A program made the position numbers and the translations under genes. The notes under the pieces are model-generated. The model was not told the origin of the DNA. It ran no database searches and was given only the letters and a program-made list of their open reading frames with translations. A stretch of 9,936 nucleotides of DNA, taken from Porticoccaceae bacterium. Lineage in GTDB: Bacteria > Pseudomonadota > Gammaproteobacteria > Pseudomonadales > Porticoccaceae. Positions within the stretch are counted from its first letter, which is position 1, and every line of letters starts with the position of its first letter. Where the stretch lies: contig JAHRWI010000080.1 of assembly GCA_019090225.1 (NCBI GenBank), positions 1 through 9,936 on the forward strand. The letters run 5' to 3'. Positions 6,622 to 9,936 of the stretch are shown piece after piece.

Positions 6622-7344
6622 ATGTCCAAAGTTTTAACTATTGTATTGCTGACCAGTGCCGCAGGTTGTTGTATTCCCCTTGGTGGGCTAATAGCCAGCT
6701 TTGAACGGATTCGGCCCAACTGGCTTGAGCAGGAATTCCGGCATTTTTTTATCGCCTTTGGCGGCGGTATCCTTTTGGGCGGCGTCACCATCGTGCTGGT
6801 GCCTGAGGGGAGAGCCAGCATGGCTGACTCGGTATTGGTTATTCCGGTGATTCTTGCCGGGGGCTTGTCATTCTTTGTTGTTGAGCGGGTCTTAGGTTTA
6901 AGGCGGAGAGAAGCACCACAGTTGATGGGCATGATATTAGATTATCTGCCCGAGGCTATTGCTTTGGGCGGACTCGTAGCCCTGGATTCTTCTGTAGCGC
7001 CTTTACTGGCCTTGCTTATTGGTTTGCAGAATCTTCCCGAGGGTTTTAACGCCTATAGAGAGCTAATTTCTCTAAACGGTAGTGGTCGCAAAAACACCCT
7101 GTTGTTTATGAGTGCCCTGGTCATAATAGGGCCTGCCGCTGGTCTTAGCGGGTTCTTCTTTCTTTCAGATCATCCTTCAGTATTAGGTGCCATTATGCTG
7201 TACGCATCGGGAGGCGTCCTCTATCTGATTTTTCAGGATATTGCGCCGCAATCCCGCTTGAACAAGCATTGGGCCCCGCCGCTTGGTGCGGTCTTAGGTT
7301 TTTGTGTCGCTCTGTTAAGTGAAATATTGATAACACAAGCCTGA
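6622..7344 (+). CDS. ZIP-family divalent metal transporter
   Basis: Polytopic membrane protein of 240 residues, likely carrying Zn2+ or another divalent metal ion across the inner membrane. Seven to eight hydrophobic segments are visible. The two metal-binding helices are recognisable: DYLPEAIALGGL (107-118) and IGLQNLPEGFNAYREL (133-148), matching the ZIP/ZupT pattern of two x-N/D-x-PE-G motifs. In classic ZupT the second is HNxPEG; here the His is Gln (QNLPEG) and the first has Asp, so metal preference may differ. The loop between helices 3 and 4 is short and lacks the His-rich stretch of many ZIPs. The start is ATG at 6622, preceded by only a poor Shine-Dalgarno. The gene is divergent from the ATPase operon and is followed 104 bases later by an amino acid permease. 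Substrate cannot be read from the sequence. Confidence 0.8.
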   Translation: MSKVLTIVLLTSAAGCCIPLGGLIASFERIRPNWLEQEFRHFFIAFGGGILLGGVTIVLVPEGRASMADSVLVIPVILAGGLSFFVVERVLGLRRREAPQLMGMILDYLPEAIALGGLVALDSSVAPLLALLIGLQNLPEGFNAYRELISLNGSGRKNTLLFMSALVIIGPAAGLSGFFFLSDHPSVLGAIMLYASGGVLYLIFQDIAPQSRLNKHWAPPLGAVLGFCVALLSEILITQA

Positions 7345-7448
7345 CGATAGCGCCTATTTAGAGAGCCGCATGTATCTGATTTTTATAGCGATGTAGGGTT
7401 CGTCAAAGATACAACATTCGTGAAAATAGTTGTTACCAAAGGAAATAA

Positions 7449-8777
7449 ATGCGATTCACCAATAATCACAACGGTTCCATCCTTAGAAAGCGAAACAAAG
7501 AACTGGGTGTTCCCGAACTTATTGCTATTGCCCTGGGTGGTATGGTCGGCGGCGGGATTTTCACGGTGCTTGGCATCTCGGTGTCGATGATTGGTGTTTT
7601 TACCCCCATAGCTATTGTCATCGGCGGCTTGATCGCGTCCCTGGCTGCATACTCGTACGTAAAATTGGGTGTTTACTATAAAGACGAAGGCGCTACCTAT
7701 GCGTTTTACAAAAAGACTTTTCCCAATTCCCCTTTTGCCGCATCCCTCATTGGTTGGTGGGTGATATTTGGTTATATCAGCACCATGGCCCTCTACGCTT
7801 ATACCTTCGCATCCTATGCTATCAGCGGGTTTGATTTTGCCGACAATGTTTGGCTCCGAAAGCTGGTAGCAGGGGGCGTGATTCTCACCTTTGCCTTAAT
7901 AAATATCTGGAGCGTCAAAGGTATGGGCAAAATTGAGGATTTGATGGTTTATACGAAGCTGGTGATCCTTGCCATCATCTCTTTCGTGCTTATCAACAAT
8001 AGCCAGACAAGCATCCCTCGCTTACTTGAAAACAATGGGGACACGGGTGTCTTATCCATTTTTATCGTCGCGTCGCTTACCTTTGTCGCTTACGAGGGCT
8101 TTCAGCTCGTCATCAATGCTGTTAACGAAATGGACCAACCTGAAAGAAATATTCCCCTGGCGATTTATGCCGCTATCTTCCTTGCGATTTTGATCTATTT
8201 TGTTATCTCCTTAGGCGCAATATTGGCCATCCCCTTTGAAGATATTATCCACAGCAAAGAATACGCACTGGCTGCCGGAACAGGCAAGGTGCTGGGTCAT
8301 TGGGGATCAGATTTGGTGATTCTAGGTGCATTACTCGCAACCAGTAGTGCGATTAGTGGCACTTTATTCGGGGCGTCAAGACAAGTCACCGTGATCGCAA
8401 AAGACGGTTTTCTGCCTGATTTTCTTGCCAGGCGGATTAATCATATCCCGGTTTTTGCAATTATCGGTATGGCGGTGCTGGCTTTTTTACTGGTGTTTGC
8501 TGGTAATCTGGAGTTGATTCTAGAGTTTGGCAGCGTCACCTTTTTATTGGTGTCACTGTTGATGGCCTACGCTAATTTTAAAATTCGCCATTTAACTGAC
8601 TCGTCGCTGACTTTCACCTTGTTGGCATTCGTCGGACTTTTAGCAGGCACGGCGCTGATCCTCTATTACGAACTCAGCACTCAGCCTGAACAGCTTATTT
8701 TCATCGGCGGCCTGTATCTTGGCCTGACGCTGGGGGCCTGGGTTTATTCAAGAGGCAGGTTGCACCGACGCGATTAG
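7449..8777 (+). CDS. APC-superfamily amino acid permease
   Basis: Secondary transporter of 442 residues with about 12 hydrophobic segments, length and layout typical of the APC family, likely taking up an amino acid or polyamine by H+ or Na+ symport. Helix 1 has the broken-helix substrate motif GGMVGGGIFTVLG (30-42). Helix 6 and the loop after it read FVAYEGFQLVINAVNEMDQPERNIPLAI (212-239), close to the family pattern aY-G-F-x8-E-x4-P-x-R-N-I-P. Helix 8 has LLATSSAISGTLFGASRQ, followed by KDGFLPDFLAR. The start is ATG at 7449 with AAAGGA five bases upstream, a good site. The substrate is not evident. It lies 104 bases after the ZIP gene on the same strand; a shared transcript is possible but not shown. 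Confidence 0.88.
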   Translation: MRFTNNHNGSILRKRNKELGVPELIAIALGGMVGGGIFTVLGISVSMIGVFTPIAIVIGGLIASLAAYSYVKLGVYYKDEGATYAFYKKTFPNSPFAASLIGWWVIFGYISTMALYAYTFASYAISGFDFADNVWLRKLVAGGVILTFALINIWSVKGMGKIEDLMVYTKLVILAIISFVLINNSQTSIPRLLENNGDTGVLSIFIVASLTFVAYEGFQLVINAVNEMDQPERNIPLAIYAAIFLAILIYFVISLGAILAIPFEDIIHSKEYALAAGTGKVLGHWGSDLVILGALLATSSAISGTLFGASRQVTVIAKDGFLPDFLARRINHIPVFAIIGMAVLAFLLVFAGNLELILEFGSVTFLLVSLLMAYANFKIRHLTDSSLTFTLLAFVGLLAGTALILYYELSTQPEQLIFIGGLYLGLTLGAWVYSRGRLHRRD

Positions 8778-8780
8778 AAC

Positions 8781-8798
8781 CGCGTGGCCTAGCACGCG
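8781..8798 (+). terminator. Possible hairpin after the permease gene
   Basis: CGCGTG (8781-8786) and CACGCG (8793-8798) are perfect six-base inverted arms around a six-base loop, starting three bases after the permease stop codon. A short T-run (GTTTTTG, 8817-8823) follows 18 bases later rather than directly, so it is not a textbook Rho-independent terminator. It may instead protect the 3' end of the mRNA. Confidence 0.35.
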
Positions 8799-8832
8799 AT
8801 CGAGACTGGCAGCCCCGTTTTTGAGGAGCAAA

Positions 8833-8859
8833 ATGGGCTATCGCTTTAACATGGTTTAG
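8833..8859 (+). CDS. Possible eight-codon leader peptide
   Basis: A mini-ORF encoding MGYRFNMV is preceded by GAGGAG (8823-8828) four bases before its ATG, the best Shine-Dalgarno in this spacer. It lies between the permease and the efflux gene. A leader role would need a promoter upstream, and the only candidate promoter elements I see (8892-8937) are downstream, so this may be chance. Confidence 0.15.
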   Translation: MGYRFNMV

Positions 8860-8891
8860 GCGAAGCGAAGCCAGGATATGAGGTCATAAAC

Positions 8892-8905
8892 GTTGACGTG
8901 TCAAC
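8892..8905. promoter_or_regulatory. Perfect palindrome GTTGAC-GT-GTCAAC upstream of the efflux gene
   Basis: Two perfect six-base arms are separated by two bases, 111 bases before the MFS start codon. The shape suits a dimeric repressor such as the TetR or MarR proteins that often control DHA2 efflux pumps. It contains TTGACG (8893-8898), a good -35 box; a weak -10 (TAGACT, 8916-8921) lies 17 bases on, so a bound repressor would cover the promoter. No regulator gene is in the window. Confidence 0.45.
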
Positions 8906-8931
8906 TAAATATCGATAGACTCGCTGCGCTT

Positions 8932-8937
8932 TATAAT
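8932..8937 (+). promoter_or_regulatory. Candidate -10 box TATAAT for the efflux gene
   Basis: A perfect TATAAT lies 79 bases before the MFS ATG. No good -35 box sits 16-18 bases upstream (ATATCG at 17), so activity would need an activator or the match is fortuitous. Confidence 0.3.
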
Positions 8938-9016
8938 TCACTACTTCCACTTGCCAGGCTCCGGAAACCTTTTCCTGAGTGGGGCCGATCCAGACTTTAG
9001 CGGCTTAAACCTCTTT

Positions 9017-9936
9017 ATGACGACAACGACGACATCCTCGATGATGGACGGGCCGCGATTGCCTTTAATGCTGACCGCATTTGCGATCACCGCCGCCAAC
9101 TTTATGAACGTGCTGGATCTGACCATCGCAGTGGTGGCAGTACCGTCCATATCCGGCAGTTTGGGTGCTTCCCCCTCCCAGGGTACCTGGGTATTAACCA
9201 CCTACAGCATTTGCCTGGCTATTGTTTTACCGCTTAGCCCCTGGGTGTGTAAGCGTTACGGCGAGGTGCACACTTTTACAGTATCTGTGTTGATGTTTGC
9301 CCTGACTTCCTGGGCCTGTGGTATGAGCAGCAGTATTGAAAGCCTGGTGTTTTTCCGAGCCTTGCAGGGACTATCGAGCGGCCTTATTGTGCCCTTATCT
9401 CAGACCATATTACTGCGAATTTTTCCGCCCGAAAAACACGGTATGGCGATAGGTTTATGGAGTATCGCCTCGACTATTGCGCCTGTGCTCGGCCCTATTT
9501 TGGGCGGGCTTATCACAGATAATATCGGCTGGCCGTGGATTTTTTATCTGAATATCCCCATCGGCTTGGCGGCCGCGTGGATCGTTTGGACCAGCATGCA
9601 CCATATGGAAACTGAAATAAAAAAGGTGCCTGTCGATGCTATGGGCATGCTGCTATTGGCGATTACGGTGCTGGTCTTTCAATTGGTGCTGGATAAGGGC
9701 CACGAGCTAGACTGGCTTGCATCCGCTGATATTCGTTTGATGCTCAATATCTCGATCATCGCATTCATTGCCTATGTCGTTTGGGAGCGCAAAGAACCGC
9801 ATCCGATTATTGACTACAGCCTTTTCAAAATCCCCGTGTTTGTAGTCGCTTCCATTATGGGTATTATTTTTAATTTGACCTATTTTGCCAGCACCGTGCT
9901 GTATCCCATCTGGATGCAAACCGCTCTCGGTTACAC
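9017..9936 (+). CDS. DHA2 (EmrB/QacA-type) MFS multidrug efflux transporter, cut by the right edge
   Basis: The first 306 codons of a 14-helix drug:H+ antiporter, normally about 500 residues, that exports toxic compounds across the inner membrane. Helix 1 has FMNVLDLTIAVVAVPSI with the family Asp (Asp33). The helix 2-3 loop reads PWVCKRYGEVHTF, a relaxed form of the MFS motif A. Helix 4 has FRALQG (Arg113), followed by IFPPEKHGMAIGLW. Helix 5 carries the antiporter motif C, APVLGPILGGLITDNIGWPWIFYLNIPIG (154-182). These match EmrB closely. I chose ATG at 9017; the frame is open back to about 8909 without a better start, and ATGs at 9041 and 9044 are shorter options. No strong Shine-Dalgarno precedes any of them. 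An EmrA/HlyD-like partner is not seen upstream and may lie beyond the window. Confidence 0.9.
   Translation, partial: MTTTTTSSMMDGPRLPLMLTAFAITAANFMNVLDLTIAVVAVPSISGSLGASPSQGTWVLTTYSICLAIVLPLSPWVCKRYGEVHTFTVSVLMFALTSWACGMSSSIESLVFFRALQGLSSGLIVPLSQTILLRIFPPEKHGMAIGLWSIASTIAPVLGPILGGLITDNIGWPWIFYLNIPIGLAAAWIVWTSMHHMETEIKKVPVDAMGMLLLAITVLVFQLVLDKGHELDWLASADIRLMLNISIIAFIAYVVWERKEPHPIIDYSLFKIPVFVVASIMGIIFNLTYFASTVLYPIWMQTALGY

Noticed and set aside
6603..6932. A 109-codon minus-strand open frame
   Set aside because: It is opposite the ZIP gene, whose metal-binding motifs are convincing, and it would block the divergent promoter region.
8941..9201. An 86-codon minus-strand open frame
   Set aside because: It is antisense to the start of the clearly recognisable EmrB-like transporter, and its protein resembles no family.

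Overview
The left two thirds of the window (positions 180-6432) is one tightly packed minus-strand operon. It encodes a complete-looking rotary ATPase of the N-ATPase type, the laterally transferred second F-type ATPase found in scattered bacteria and some archaea. In transcription order the genes are atpD (beta), atpC (epsilon), atpQ (small AtpI-like membrane protein), atpB (a), atpE (c), atpF (b fused to a delta-like tail), atpA (alpha) and atpG (gamma). Beta and epsilon first, an atpQ gene, no separate delta gene and gamma last is the N-ATPase signature; ordinary housekeeping atp operons run B-E-F-H-A-G-D-C. The host therefore probably has a normal F-ATPase elsewhere.

Three things set this copy apart. 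The usual atpR gene between atpQ and atpB is missing, with only 3 bases between the atpQ stop and the atpB ATG. The alpha P-loop is degenerate (Lys to Arg, Thr to Ser, and other changes), while the beta catalytic P-loop is intact. The c subunit keeps the Glu-Ser-x3-Tyr half of the Na+ site on helix 2, but has Met where Na+ rotors such as Ilyobacter have Gln on helix 1. Coupling to H+ rather than Na+ is therefore a real possibility.

A 189-base divergent intergenic region (6433-6621) separates the operon from three plus-strand membrane transport genes: a ZIP-family metal transporter (6622-7344), an APC-superfamily amino acid permease (7449-8777) and a DHA2 (EmrB/QacA-like) drug-efflux MFS transporter that starts at 9017 and runs off the right edge. 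A 239-base spacer before the MFS gene holds a hairpin just after the permease stop, a perfect 6-2-6 palindrome and a TATAAT box. The first 179 bases hold no gene I can support.

The organism is most likely a gammaproteobacterium, possibly marine, judging from moderate GC, E. coli-like Shine-Dalgarno sequences and protein style. There is no rRNA or other taxonomic marker, so this is inference. The window reads as an accessory ion-homeostasis and transport region: an ATP-driven ion pump, a metal carrier, an amino acid carrier and an efflux pump. I see no tRNA, rRNA, CRISPR array, transposase or integrase.
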